DNA of 64,000 bases from Clostridia bacterium (GCA_017395685.1 JAFQOD010000047.1:1-64000), one strand, 5' to 3'; numbered from the stretch's first letter, positions 25,321 through 34,692 are shown. The notes: generated by a model from the sequence alone, not told the origin. Program-made: numbers and translations.

Positions 25321-26721
25321 TTAAATGCCGAAATAATTCTTGGCGTTGTTATAGCTGATATCCATGACCAGCTGCTTAAGGGCCTCTTCATCGTAGGGAT
25401 ATTCCCCGTTTTCCACCCAGGTGCCGATGAGATTGCACAGAATGCGGCGGAAATATTCATGCCTGGGATAGCTGATGAAGGAGCGGCTGTCGGTGAGCAT
25501 GCCCACGAAAGCGCCCAGCACGCCCAGGTTTGCCAGGGTGCGCATCTGCTCTTCCATGCCATCCTTCTGATCCAGGAACCACCAGGCGGAGCCCATCTGG
25601 ATCTTGCCCTTCACGCCGGACTGCTGGAAATTGCCCAGCATGGTGCCGATCACATGATTGGCGGCGGGATTGAGGGAATAGAGGATGGTTTTGGGCAGCT
25701 GGCCCTGGGCATCCTGCAGATCCATCAGGCGGGAAAGATTGTGGGCGATGGCGGCGTCGGTGATGGAATCGAAGCCCACATCGGGCCCGTAGCGGCGGAA
25801 CATGGCGGTATTGTTATTGCGCATGGCATTCATGTGATACTGCTGCGCCCAGCCCCGCTGGGCATACATGCCGCCCAGCCCGGCCATCAGCACGGTGCGG
25901 TAGCTATCGATATGCTTCTGCTTCATTTCTTCTCCTTCCATGGCGGCATGGAAGGCTTTATCCGCCTGCTTGAAGGAAGGCTCGCCATAGGGCACGGTAT
26001 CCAGGGCATGATCGGAAATGCGGCAGCCGCAGGCGTGGAAGTATTCCACCCGCCGTTCCAGAGCGGTCAGCACATCGGCAGTGGATTTGATTTCCATTCC
26101 GGCAGCCCGGGAAAGCTGATGAATGTAATCCGCAAAGCCGGCACGGTCAATATTAATGGCCTTGTCCGGACGGAAGGTGGGCAGCACCCGGGCACGCAGC
26201 TTGCCCTCGGCAGCGATGGCCTGATGGAAGGCCAGATCATCGATGGGATCATCGGTGGTGCACAGATAATCCACATTGAATTTATCGATCAGGCCCTGGG
26301 CACGGTATTCATCCTTCTGCAGCAGTTCGCTGGTATAATCGAAAATTTCAGCGGCGGTATTCTTATTCAGGGGCGTATTGACGCCGAATACCCGCTGCAG
26401 CTCCAGATGGGTCCAGTGATAGAGGGGATTGCCGATGGCATGGGAAAGAGCGTCGGCAAAGGCGATGAATTTCTGCTTGTCATCCCCGTCCCCGCGGATC
26501 AGATCCTCATCCACGCCCCAGGAGAGCATAGCACGCCACTTGTAATGATCGCCGCCCAGCATCAGATGGGTGATATTGTTGAATTTGATATTCTGGGCAA
26601 TTTCCCGGGGGGAAAGATGGCAATGATAATCGATAATGGGCATCTTGGCTGCCGCTTCGTGATACAGCATTTTGGCGGTATCGTTGCTCAGCAGGAAATG
26701 CTCATCCATAAAAGGACGCAT
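25321..26721 (-). CDS. uxaC: Glucuronate (uronate) isomerase
   Basis: 466 residues, the normal UxaC length. IIDYHCHLSPREIAQN near residue 30 carries the metal-binding His-x-His of the amidohydrolase-like fold. A TDDPIDDLAFH segment and a late WWFLDQKDGMEEQM stretch are family typical. It converts D-glucuronate to fructuronate or galacturonate to tagaturonate. The gene leads a two-gene unit with eda (23-base gap), behind a strong sigma-A promoter. No kdgK, uxaB or transporter lies in the window. Confidence 0.96.
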   Translation of the reverse strand: MRPFMDEHFLLSNDTAKMLYHEAAAKMPIIDYHCHLSPREIAQNIKFNNITHLMLGGDHYKWRAMLSWGVDEDLIRGDGDDKQKFIAFADALSHAIGNPLYHWTHLELQRVFGVNTPLNKNTAAEIFDYTSELLQKDEYRAQGLIDKFNVDYLCTTDDPIDDLAFHQAIAAEGKLRARVLPTFRPDKAINIDRAGFADYIHQLSRAAGMEIKSTADVLTALERRVEYFHACGCRISDHALDTVPYGEPSFKQADKAFHAAMEGEEMKQKHIDSYRTVLMAGLGGMYAQRGWAQQYHMNAMRNNNTAMFRRYGPDVGFDSITDAAIAHNLSRLMDLQDAQGQLPKTILYSLNPAANHVIGTMLGNFQQSGVKGKIQMGSAWWFLDQKDGMEEQMRTLANLGVLGAFVGMLTDSRSFISYPRHEYFRRILCNLIGTWVENGEYPYDEEALKQLVMDISYNNAKNYFGI

Positions 26722-26753
26722 AAAATGACCCTCCTTATTAATTCTTTTTCCTT

Positions 26754-26782
26754 ATTATAATCTGGTCTGGAAAGAAAGTCAA
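26754..26782 (-). promoter_or_regulatory. Sigma-A promoter for uxaC-eda
   Basis: On the minus strand TTGACT (26782-26777), a 17-base spacer and a perfect TATAAT (26759-26754), 32 bases before the uxaC ATG. I could not identify an operator. Confidence 0.85.
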
Positions 26783-26799
26783 TTCCGGGAAAATGAAGG

Positions 26800-27408
26800 T
26801 TACTTCTGCAGGGCGGATTTCAGAAATCCCGAAAGGATATCTACAATCCGGGCGTTTTTGCCGCCCTTCATCACTACCACATCGGCCTCCTGGATATAAT
26901 TGCGGATATAGCGGTCATACATGGGCTTGACGGTGGCCAGATACTGGGCGGCGATATTATCGATGGCCCGGCCCCGATCCTTGATGTCCCGGCGGATGCG
27001 GCGCAGCAGGCATACATCCGGCTCTACCTGGATGTAGAGCTTGAGGAACATTTTTTCCAGCAGCCGCTGATCATAGAAGGAATGGATGCCCTCCACAATC
27101 AGCACATCCGCCGGCTGGATCACTTCGGTGGTATCTGCCCGTTTATGCTGGGTAAAATCATAGGCCTTTCTGGTGATGGAGCGGCCGTTGAGCAGGCTGC
27201 ATACATCCTCATAGAGCAGATCATGATCGAAGATGCAGGGCTCATCATAATTGAGCTTGGTTCTTTCTTCAAAGGTCAGATGGGAATGATCCAGATAATA
27301 GGCATCCTGATTGAGCACCACGCTGGTGGCGCCGATATCCCGGACCAATTCCCGGGCCAGAGTGCTTTTGCCGGAGCCACTGGCCCCGCATACCCCAATG
27401 AAAAGCAT
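26800..27408 (-). CDS. udk: Uridine kinase
   Basis: A 202-residue P-loop kinase: [14 protein letters not shown] (Walker A, residues 5-18), the QDAYYLDHS nucleoside-site Asp/Tyr, DEPCIFDHDLL and VIVEGIHSF-type Walker B strand, RRIRRDIKDRGRA lid. It phosphorylates uridine or cytidine in pyrimidine salvage; a phosphoribulokinase-like relative is less likely at this length. It diverges from the yqfC cluster. Confidence 0.9.
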   Translation of the reverse strand: MLFIGVCGASGSGKSTLARELVRDIGATSVVLNQDAYYLDHSHLTFEERTKLNYDEPCIFDHDLLYEDVCSLLNGRSITRKAYDFTQHKRADTTEVIQPADVLIVEGIHSFYDQRLLEKMFLKLYIQVEPDVCLLRRIRRDIKDRGRAIDNIAAQYLATVKPMYDRYIRNYIQEADVVVMKGGKNARIVDILSGFLKSALQK

Positions 27409-27552
27409 AGCGATCTATCCTTTCACCCATTTTCACCAAAATACCGCAAAATCTGCCCTGCGTCAAGCATTACCGGGGATGGAAACAAAAAAATTTGCTT
27501 TTTTGCTCTTGTTTTTTCTTTCTGTGCATAGGATGGCCCGGGAGGGATGAAT

Positions 27553-27807
27553 ATGCATGGATTTTCCCTGGCGCCTAAAGAGGTACAGTCCCGTCAGCCC
27601 AGAATTCAGCTTACCGGCCGGGAGGAAGTATTGATAGAGCAGCATACCGGGCTTTTTTCCTATGAAACCAGATGCATCCGCATCCGTACAAGGATGGGGA
27701 TCGTGACGATAAAGGGGGAAAATCTGGTGATTGCCTTCTTTGGGACGGAGGATCTATTGATCCGGGGCAGGGTGGATCAGATCGGCATGGAGGATCAGGC
27801 GGGATGA
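27553..27807 (+). CDS. yqfC: Sporulation protein YqfC (YabP/YqfC family)
   Basis: 84 residues from ATG 27553; GGAGGG at 27541-27546 is the right distance from it, whereas the in-frame ATG at 27547 touches the site. PRIQLTGREEVLIEQHTGL, TRMGIVTIKGENLVI and DLLIRGRVDQI are the family pattern. YqfC genes precede yqfD in spore formers and belong to the sigma-E regulon in Bacillus; I saw no convincing sigma-E box here. The end overlaps yqfD by four bases. Confidence 0.88.
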   Translation: MHGFSLAPKEVQSRQPRIQLTGREEVLIEQHTGLFSYETRCIRIRTRMGIVTIKGENLVIAFFGTEDLLIRGRVDQIGMEDQAG

Positions 27808-28946
27808 GGAATATGATGAAAGTGAAATGCACGCTGCAGGGCCTTGGGGCAGAAAAGCTGCTCAATGCCTTGCAAAAGCAGGGGATTATTCTGGCCGATG
27901 TGGAGCGGAGGCAGGATCGATCCATCGTCATTGAGTGCAGCAAGGGGCAGTATGCCCGGATTCAGGGCCTGGCCCGGGAAAAAGGATTTACACTGTCTGA
28001 TGCCCGGCCGGCAGGGATTTACCGGCTGCTTACGCTTCTGGCCAGGCGGCGGGGGCTGCTGATCGGGATGGCATTGTGCCTGGGGCTGATGATTTACGCC
28101 ATGGGCTTCATCTGGCAGATCAACATCGAAAATGCCGGGGCCTATGAAGGGGAAGTGCGCTTGTTTTTGCAGGAAATGGGCATCCATCCCGGTCTTCGCC
28201 GGGCGGATGTGGATATATCTGATTTGCGGGAGCGATTGGAATGGCGGCTTCCCAAGGTGAAATGGGTGCGGGCAGAATATAAAGGAGTAGCCCTGAAAAT
28301 TGCGCTGGAGGAGGGCACGCCGCCGCCGGATATTCAATCCCACAGGGGAAACGGCGATCTGGTGGCAGCAGAGGATGGGCTGCTGCTGAGGATTACCTGC
28401 CATGCGGGAACGCCAGTGGTCAGCGCCGGGGATTTTGTAAAAAAAGGCCAGGTGCTGATCCGGGGGGAGGAGCGGGGACGGGAGGGACAGGCGGTAGCCG
28501 TTCAGGCAGGGGGCGAAGCCATTGCCCGCATCTGGGTTAGCACCGGGGCAAGGATTTCGCTGAATGAAATGCTTTCCCTGCCCACCGGAAGAGAGGAAGA
28601 AAGGAAGGTCATCATCACCCCCTTTTTCAGCCTTCCCCTTGGAAAGGAGCCGGATTTTCTCACCTGGGATGTGGAGCGGCAGGATCAGCACCCTGGCGGC
28701 ATCTGGCTGCCTGTGACGGTGCGGAGAGAGCGATATATGGAAATTGCCCTGGAGGAAGGGGGAAGGGATGCTGAATCAGCCCGGCAGGAGGCGGGAAAAG
28801 CGGCCCTGCGGCTGCTGCATCAGGCCCTTTATCATGAGAATATTGTTGACAAATGGTTAGAATTTCGTATGATAGAAGGGGATACTATTGCTGCGACGGC
28901 AACAGCGGAAATCCACCGGAATATTGCCGTTCGCCAGATCAACTGA
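27804..28946 (+). CDS. yqfD: Sporulation protein YqfD
   Basis: 380 residues from the overlapping ATG 27804. A small N-terminal domain (LQGLGAEKLLNALQKQGI) precedes one transmembrane helix (about residues 88-110) and an external region with WRLPKVKWVRAEYKGVALKIALEEG, the hallmark of YqfD/SpoIV-associated proteins. The function in sporulation is known genetically but not biochemically. Cotranscription with yqfC and phoH is implied by close spacing. Confidence 0.9.
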   Translation: MRNMMKVKCTLQGLGAEKLLNALQKQGIILADVERRQDRSIVIECSKGQYARIQGLAREKGFTLSDARPAGIYRLLTLLARRRGLLIGMALCLGLMIYAMGFIWQINIENAGAYEGEVRLFLQEMGIHPGLRRADVDISDLRERLEWRLPKVKWVRAEYKGVALKIALEEGTPPPDIQSHRGNGDLVAAEDGLLLRITCHAGTPVVSAGDFVKKGQVLIRGEERGREGQAVAVQAGGEAIARIWVSTGARISLNEMLSLPTGREEERKVIITPFFSLPLGKEPDFLTWDVERQDQHPGGIWLPVTVRRERYMEIALEEGGRDAESARQEAGKAALRLLHQALYHENIVDKWLEFRMIEGDTIAATATAEIHRNIAVRQIN

Positions 28947-28962
28947 AGGAGATGCCTGAGGA

Positions 28963-29922
28963 TTGCAATTGACGCTTGAAAATATGGAAACCTATCTGTC
29001 TCTCTTTGGCATGAACGACCGGAACATGGCCGCCCTTGAGCAGGAACTGAATGTAGCCGTGGCTCTGCGGGGCCAGGAAATTCAGGTGCAGGGGGAGAAG
29101 GAAAATGCTGCCTTGGCCGAAATGGTGATTGTAAAATTGATTGATATGCTCCATCACGGCCAATTGATCGATGCTTCCCGCATCCGGTATGCGGTGGCCC
29201 TGGCCCGGGAAGGGCGATTGGATGAAATTGAAGAAATTCTGTCCGATGTGGTGGCCATCACCCATCGGGGCCGCCGGATCCAGTGCAAAACCCTGGGCCA
29301 GCGGGAATATATCTCCGCCGTCCGGGAAAGTGAACTGACCCTGGCCGTTGGCCCTGCAGGCACGGGCAAAACCTATCTTGCCATGGCCATGGCGGTGGTG
29401 GCGCTGAAAAATAAGGAAGTGGAGCGGATCGTGCTCACCCGGCCTGCCGTAGAGGCAGGGGAAAAGCTGGGCTTTCTGCCCGGCGATATGACCCAGAAGG
29501 TGGATCCTTATCTTCGTCCCCTGTATGATGCCTTATATGAGATGATGGGCGTGGAAAGCTATCAGCGGCTGGTGGAACGGGGCACATTGGAAGTGGCCCC
29601 CCTGGCCTTTATGCGGGGACGCACCCTGTCGGATGCCTTTATTATCCTGGATGAGGCCCAGAATACCACCCCGGAACAAATGAAAATGTTTTTGACCCGC
29701 CTGGGCGCCGGATCCCGCTGTATTGTGACGGGGGATGTATCTCAGATCGATCTGCAGAAAGGGCGTAAAAGCGGCCTGATCGAGGCCATGGATGTATTGA
29801 ACGGGGTGCCCGGCATCCGTATCGTGGAATTGACAGCCAAGGATGTGGTGCGCCACGAACTGGTGCAAAAGATTGTACGGGCATACGAAGCCTATGAATC
29901 AAAGGAAGGGAAAAAGGAATGA
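28963..29922 (+). CDS. phoH: PhoH family P-loop ATPase
   Basis: 319 residues starting at TTG 28963, with AAGGAG eleven bases upstream. An N-terminal KH-like segment precedes the PhoH domain: GPAGTGKTYLA (Walker A, about residue 128), RPAVEAGEKLGFLPGD, FIILDEAQNTTPEQ (Walker B), and SRCIVTGDVSQIDL. Proteins at this locus are linked to RNA metabolism and ribosome maturation together with YbeY. It overlaps pgpH by four bases. Confidence 0.95.
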   Translation: MQLTLENMETYLSLFGMNDRNMAALEQELNVAVALRGQEIQVQGEKENAALAEMVIVKLIDMLHHGQLIDASRIRYAVALAREGRLDEIEEILSDVVAITHRGRRIQCKTLGQREYISAVRESELTLAVGPAGTGKTYLAMAMAVVALKNKEVERIVLTRPAVEAGEKLGFLPGDMTQKVDPYLRPLYDALYEMMGVESYQRLVERGTLEVAPLAFMRGRTLSDAFIILDEAQNTTPEQMKMFLTRLGAGSRCIVTGDVSQIDLQKGRKSGLIEAMDVLNGVPGIRIVELTAKDVVRHELVQKIVRAYEAYESKEGKKE

Positions 29923-32417
29923 ATAACCGTTCCGCAAAGAAAAAAAAGCGTACCAGGGGATGGCTGATGCGGTATCTGCATTCTCCCTCTGCCCTGCGGC
30001 TGTTGATCGGCCTGGTGGGCACGGCTGTGCTGCTGGTGATCTTTGAGATGGCCATTGCCCCTGTCCGGTACGATCTGAAGGTGGGCGTGGTGCCCGCCCA
30101 GACCATTGCTGCCACCAAGGATGTGGTGGATGAAATCAGCACCGAGCAGGAAAGAAACCGCGTTGCCGCTCAGGTAACGCCTGTCTATCGGTATCAGGAG
30201 GGCATTACGGAAAGCGTGATGGCCCATTTTGATCAGATCTTTGCTCAGCTCCGAGCGGTGCGCCAATATGGCGCCATGCTGCCGGATCAGTCCGCCACCC
30301 GGATCTATACTGCGGAAGAAAGGCAGTATGCCCGGGATATGCTTACCCTGGTAACATTACAGGATTATCAGATTTCCACCCTGCTGCGCTGCAGCCAGAA
30401 TGAGCTGGATGAGGCGTATGCCCTTTTGTATGCGGCTTTGCAGAGCACCATGCAGGGCAGGGTTATTGAAGGGAAGGTATCCCAGGCGATTACCAGCATC
30501 CGTCAGATTGTGGATTACCGCATGTCCATTTCTCTGGGCCAGAATATTGTGCCTGCGGTGCTCAAGGCCTGCGTGCAGCCCAATATGCTCATCGATCAGG
30601 AAGCCACGGAAAATGCCCGGAATGAGGCCAGAAGCAAGGTCGAACCCGTGATCTATAAGCAGGGCCAGAATATTGTGGTTCGGGGTGAAGGTCGTATCAC
30701 AGCCAATCAGCTGGCGATGCTTGCCAATCTGGGCCTGCTCAGCGACGGGCAGATTGATGTGACGGTGTATTTCGGTTCAGCGGTGCTGGTGCTGCTGGTG
30801 ATTGGCTGCATGCTGCTGCTTCTGAACCGGGCAGAATATAAAATTATGGGGGATACCCCCCGGTTTGCCCTTCTGTTTATTGTTCTGATTATTTCTCTTT
30901 CGGTTTGCGTGCTGGCGAGGCTGTTGGATTCCTATCTGATGCCTACGGTTATGTGCGCTCTGCTGGCAACTGCCCTTCTTGGCGCCAAGCCCGGCCTGAT
31001 CTGCAATGTGGCGCTGACGGTACTGGCGGCTGCCCTGGCGGCCGGCGGCAGCGAGGCATACAGCGAAAAAATGGTGCTGATCATCATTACCGGCATTCTT
31101 TCGGGTACGGTGGCCATCATGGTGATTCAGCAGAAGATCAGCAAGCTGCGCATGCTGCTGGTCGGGCTGGGGGCCAGCGCAGTGGATTTCCTGGCCTGTA
31201 CGGCCCTGGGCCTGATGACGGCCAGCGATCTTTCCGGCGCTTTGCAGATGGCCATGCTCCGGGCCGGGGGCACCATTGCCGGTACCATTCTGAGCATTGC
31301 GCTCCAGCCCTTCCTGGAAATGCTGTTCAATCTGCCCACGCCTATGAAACTGATGGAACTGGCCAATCCCAATCAGCCCCTGCTGCGCAGGCTGCTGCTG
31401 GAGGCGCCGGGTACCTATCATCATTCCACCATTGTTTCCAATCTGGCGGAGGCGGCGGCGGAGGCCGTGGGCGCCAATCCCCTGCTTGCCCGTGTGGGCG
31501 GCTATTATCACGATATCGGCAAGCTGAAGCGCCCCCTCTATTTCAAGGAAAACCAGATGGCGGATCAGAATGCCCACGATCACACCAATCCGGAGGTATC
31601 CGCTGCCATCGTTACCGCCCATACCAGGGATGGCCTGGCCATGGCCAAGGCCTATCGCCTGCCCCAGGCGGTGCAGGATATTATCTACGAGCATCATGGG
31701 GATACGCCTGTGATGTATTTCTACCATAAGGCGCTGCAGCTGGCAGGCGGAAAGCCGGTGGATATCGATTCTTACCGCTACGACGGCAAGCCCCCAAGGA
31801 CCAAAGAAGGGGCTATTGTGCTTTTGTGCGATACCATCGAAGCGGCAGTGCGTACCATGAAAAATCCCACCCCTGCAGGCATCGAGGAATTCATTGTGAA
31901 GCTGGTGAGAGGCAAACTGGAGGATGGCCAGCTCAGCGACAGCCCCCTGACGCTGCAGGATATTGATAAGATCTGCGCTGCGGCCACTACTGTGCTCGCT
32001 GGCGTATTCCATGAGCGCATTGAATATCCGGATATGGAAGAACCCCATCGGCTGCAGCCTTCCCAGCGCTTGGAAAGTGCAGAGGAGGAGAAGAAGGAAG
32101 ATCAGGATGGGGAAATTCCGGTCATTCAGATGCCCGTTCCCGAAGAACTGCCCACCCTGGAAATGAATAAAAATGAACTGGCCCCTGTGGTGGTGCCCCA
32201 GGCTGTGACCCTGCCTCTGGCTGTGGCGCCGCCGCCCACCATCGGGCCGGTGGAAATTGATACCCTTGTTTATATGGAGCCGCTTCCCACCAAGGAACAG
32301 GAAAAGGAAATGCTGGAGGCCCAGGCAAAGGAAGGGGAAAAACAGCCGGAAGAAACACCGCAGACGGAAACAGAAGCGGCAGAAGAACCCAATCAGCCGG
32401 AGGAAAAAATTCAATGA
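29919..32417 (+). CDS. pgpH: 7TM-HD phosphohydrolase (PgpH/YqfF-like)
   Basis: 832 residues: an N-terminal transmembrane helix (about 28-46), an external 7TMR-HDED domain (about 55-270), seven transmembrane segments (about 280-480) and a cytoplasmic HD domain with HHSTIVSNL and YYHDIGKL (His-Asp near 529). Homologues such as Listeria PgpH hydrolyse cyclic di-AMP. The tail after about residue 720 is Pro/Glu-rich and longer than I expect for the family. Position between phoH and ybeY matches other Firmicutes. Confidence 0.95.
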   Translation: MNNRSAKKKKRTRGWLMRYLHSPSALRLLIGLVGTAVLLVIFEMAIAPVRYDLKVGVVPAQTIAATKDVVDEISTEQERNRVAAQVTPVYRYQEGITESVMAHFDQIFAQLRAVRQYGAMLPDQSATRIYTAEERQYARDMLTLVTLQDYQISTLLRCSQNELDEAYALLYAALQSTMQGRVIEGKVSQAITSIRQIVDYRMSISLGQNIVPAVLKACVQPNMLIDQEATENARNEARSKVEPVIYKQGQNIVVRGEGRITANQLAMLANLGLLSDGQIDVTVYFGSAVLVLLVIGCMLLLLNRAEYKIMGDTPRFALLFIVLIISLSVCVLARLLDSYLMPTVMCALLATALLGAKPGLICNVALTVLAAALAAGGSEAYSEKMVLIIITGILSGTVAIMVIQQKISKLRMLLVGLGASAVDFLACTALGLMTASDLSGALQMAMLRAGGTIAGTILSIALQPFLEMLFNLPTPMKLMELANPNQPLLRRLLLEAPGTYHHSTIVSNLAEAAAEAVGANPLLARVGGYYHDIGKLKRPLYFKENQMADQNAHDHTNPEVSAAIVTAHTRDGLAMAKAYRLPQAVQDIIYEHHGDTPVMYFYHKALQLAGGKPVDIDSYRYDGKPPRTKEGAIVLLCDTIEAAVRTMKNPTPAGIEEFIVKLVRGKLEDGQLSDSPLTLQDIDKICAAATTVLAGVFHERIEYPDMEEPHRLQPSQRLESAEEEKKEDQDGEIPVIQMPVPEELPTLEMNKNELAPVVVPQAVTLPLAVAPPPTIGPVEIDTLVYMEPLPTKEQEKEMLEAQAKEGEKQPEETPQTETEAAEEPNQPEEKIQ

Positions 32418-33313
32418 GCATGAAATTGGAGCTGGAATGGCTGGTTGATCCGCTGCCCGGTGCAGAAAAATTGCTCAATCGTACAGCGGAGGAATGCCTG
32501 AAGGCAGAGGGAATTACGTTTCCCGGCTATGCTCAGCTGCAGATAACCGATGATCAGGGAATCCATGAGATCAACCGGGAATACAGGGGAGTGGACAGGC
32601 CCACCGATGTGCTGTCCTTTCCCTCCATGCCCTGCACCCCGGATCAGACGCTGGGCGCCAATCCCAGGCGCATGCTGCGGGAAAGGGATGAAACGGGATA
32701 TTGCTTCCTGGGGGATATCATCATTTCCCTGCCCAGGGCAAGGGAACAGGCGGCGGAATACGGGCACAGCCTGGAGAGAGAATTATGCTATCTTACCGCC
32801 CATGCCCTGTTTCATCTGATGGGCTACGATCATATGAATGATAAGGATAAAGAAAGGATGCGGGCTATGGAAGAAAAGGCATTGAATCAGGCGGGCGTCG
32901 CCCGGGTAACGGATGAAGAATTGATCGCCCTTTCCCAGAAAGCCATGGAATTTTCCTATTCCCCCTATTCCCATTTCAAGGTAGGGGCTGCACTGCTGGG
33001 GAAAAGCGGCAAGGTGTATACCGGCTGCAATATCGAAAATGGATCCTATGGCGCCACCAATTGTGCCGAGCGCACTGCTCTTTTCAAGGCGATCAGCGAA
33101 GGGGAGCATGAGTTTTCCGCCATCGCTATCGCTGCGGAAAAATCCGCCCCCTGGCCCTGCGGCATCTGCCGCCAGGCGCTCAATGAATTTGCCCCCGATA
33201 TCCGGGTGATTGTCACCTGGGATGGCAATCGGGATGAAGCGCCCCTGCCCGTTCTGCTGCCCCATGGCTTTGGCCCCAAGCAGGGCACGCTGGATTTTCT
33301 GGGGAAAGAATGA
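32414..33313 (+). CDS. ybeY-cdd: Fusion of YbeY endoribonuclease and cytidine deaminase
   Basis: 299 residues in one frame. Residues 1 to about 155 are YbeY: INREYRGVDRPTDVLSFP, and the metal site HALFHLMGYDH (about 129-139) with its three His. Residues 165-299 are cytidine deaminase: SPYSHFKVGAALL, the zinc/proton-shuttle motif CAERTAL (about 217), and PCGICRQAL (about 248). YbeY acts in 16S rRNA maturation; Cdd deaminates cytidine. In Bacillus these are separate genes with dgkA between. The start overlaps pgpH by four bases. Confidence 0.95.
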   Translation: MSMKLELEWLVDPLPGAEKLLNRTAEECLKAEGITFPGYAQLQITDDQGIHEINREYRGVDRPTDVLSFPSMPCTPDQTLGANPRRMLRERDETGYCFLGDIIISLPRAREQAAEYGHSLERELCYLTAHALFHLMGYDHMNDKDKERMRAMEEKALNQAGVARVTDEELIALSQKAMEFSYSPYSHFKVGAALLGKSGKVYTGCNIENGSYGATNCAERTALFKAISEGEHEFSAIAIAAEKSAPWPCGICRQALNEFAPDIRVIVTWDGNRDEAPLPVLLPHGFGPKQGTLDFLGKE

Positions 33314-33636
33314 TTATGGCGGAAAAGCAGTATGATAAGCTGATCCGGGATGGCATTCCCGAAATCATCCGCGCCTCCGGCAAGGAATGCACCTGCCGGG
33401 TGCTGAGCCAGGAGGAGTATCTTGCGCGGCTGGATGAGAAGCTCCAGGAAGAATTGAATGAATATCTGGAAAGCGGATCCCTGGAGGAACTGGCTGATCT
33501 GACGGAAGTGATCCATGCTGTGGTCCGTGCCCGGGGATATGCGCTGGAGGATCTGGAGCGTGTACAGGCGGATAAGGCAAGAAAGCGGGGCGGCTTTGAA
33601 AAGCGGCTGCTGCTGGAAAAGGTAACCGAAGAATAA
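33310..33636 (+). CDS. MazG-like nucleotide pyrophosphohydrolase
   Basis: 108 residues (ATG 33310, overlapping the fusion gene by four bases; ATG 33316 is a possible alternative). YDKLIRDGIPEIIRASGK, then KLQEELNEYLE and EELADLTEVIHAVV, give the E-x-x-E...E-x-x-D helices that hold Mg2+ in all-alpha NTP-pyrophosphatases. It is probably a house-cleaning enzyme for noncanonical nucleotides; this is inferred from the fold. It sits between cdd and era, not usual at this locus. Confidence 0.8.
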   Translation: MIMAEKQYDKLIRDGIPEIIRASGKECTCRVLSQEEYLARLDEKLQEELNEYLESGSLEELADLTEVIHAVVRARGYALEDLERVQADKARKRGGFEKRLLLEKVTEE

Positions 33637-33644
33637 GGCAATGA

Positions 33645-33686
33645 AAATGCCTCCCGGACGGATGATACCGTTCAGGAGGCATTTTT
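33645..33686. terminator. Bidirectional terminator
   Basis: AAAATGCCTCC pairs with GGAGGCATTTTT across a loop of about 20 bases, between the converging pyrophosphohydrolase and EamA-type genes. Confidence 0.88.
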
Positions 33687-33696
33687 CTTTGATTTT

Positions 33697-34578
33697 TTAC
33701 AGGCTCAGCATGATGATGCTCACCATGGCCAGGGCAATGCCTGCCCATTGCACTTTGCCGATTCTTTCCTTGAACAGGATCAGGGAATACAGGGCAGAAA
33801 GCACCACGCCGCTGCCGTTATCGATGGTAAAAAGAACGGTGGCATTTTCCAGCAGCGTCAGCACATACAGCACCAGATGCACTGCGATGGTAGCGGATAT
33901 GCAGCAGATCAGCAGATAAAGCAGCGGCTTTTTGGGAATTCTGAAGCCCTCTGCCAGCGCCTTTCGATCCCGGATCAATTGATAAACGGTATAGAGCACC
34001 GCCATGCCCAGGAAGGTAAGGATGATCATTTCATTGCGCTGGGCGCCGTTCATTTCTGCCTGCTGAACATTCATCAGGATGGAATAAAAACCGTTGGAGA
34101 AGAAAAGCAGCAGACACCAGAACAGGAAGGCCCTGGAATTTCCTTTCAAGGACAGGCCCTTCAGATTCATCAGCACCAGGGATACCATCATCAGCCCGAT
34201 GGCAATCAGCTGCACTGCCCCCAGGGATTTCCCCATGAACAGCGCCTCATGGATCATGGGCAGGATAATAGCGCCGTAGAGCATGCACAGCATCTGGAAG
34301 GAATAGGATCCGCTGCGGCTGGCCTGGATCATGGCGGTATTGTAGATCAGCAGCATCACTGCATTGCCGATCCCGCAGATCAGGGTGATGGTGGAAAAAG
34401 AAAATTGGAATCCTGCCACAAACATGGTGGCAATGCCGGCAAAGGCGCCGTAGGCAATGGAAAACACCGCTGATACGATGCCTGCATTCCTCTGATGATA
34501 ACTTTCGGAAAACAGCTTGCAGAACAGGGATTGGAAGGAAAAAAGCAGCACCATCAGGGCAACCAGCAATGCGGTCAT
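33697..34578 (-). CDS. EamA/DMT-superfamily transporter
   Basis: 293 residues with about ten hydrophobic helices in two five-helix halves, as in DMT-superfamily permeases; the C-terminal half ends GSGVVLSALYSLILFKERIGKVQWAGIALAM, here split as the typical GSGVVLSALY and FKERIGKVQW motifs. The substrate is unknown; metabolites or amino acids are usual. The gene is inverted relative to the surrounding yqfC-era cluster, which suggests later insertion. Confidence 0.85.
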   Translation of the reverse strand: MTALLVALMVLLFSFQSLFCKLFSESYHQRNAGIVSAVFSIAYGAFAGIATMFVAGFQFSFSTITLICGIGNAVMLLIYNTAMIQASRSGSYSFQMLCMLYGAIILPMIHEALFMGKSLGAVQLIAIGLMMVSLVLMNLKGLSLKGNSRAFLFWCLLLFFSNGFYSILMNVQQAEMNGAQRNEMIILTFLGMAVLYTVYQLIRDRKALAEGFRIPKKPLLYLLICCISATIAVHLVLYVLTLLENATVLFTIDNGSGVVLSALYSLILFKERIGKVQWAGIALAMVSIIMLSL

Positions 34579-34683
34579 GTGATCAGACCTCGCTTTTGTA
34601 AAGGCTATTGATTATTATACGGTATACGATGCATTTGTCAATGGAGGAAATTTTATAAAGGGGATGCAAATTTGCCGGAGATA

Positions 34684-34692
34684 TGATATAAT
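34684..34692 (+). promoter_or_regulatory. era: Extended -10 promoter for era
   Basis: TGATATAAT (TG at 34684-34685, TATAAT at 34687-34692) is an extended -10. No good -35 is seen. An own promoter makes sense because the inverted transporter gene cuts era off from the upstream cluster. Confidence 0.5.

Noticed and set aside
27409-27552. Sigma-E promoter for yqfC
   Set aside because: Expected from Bacillus, but no pair of matching hexamers at the right spacing was found.
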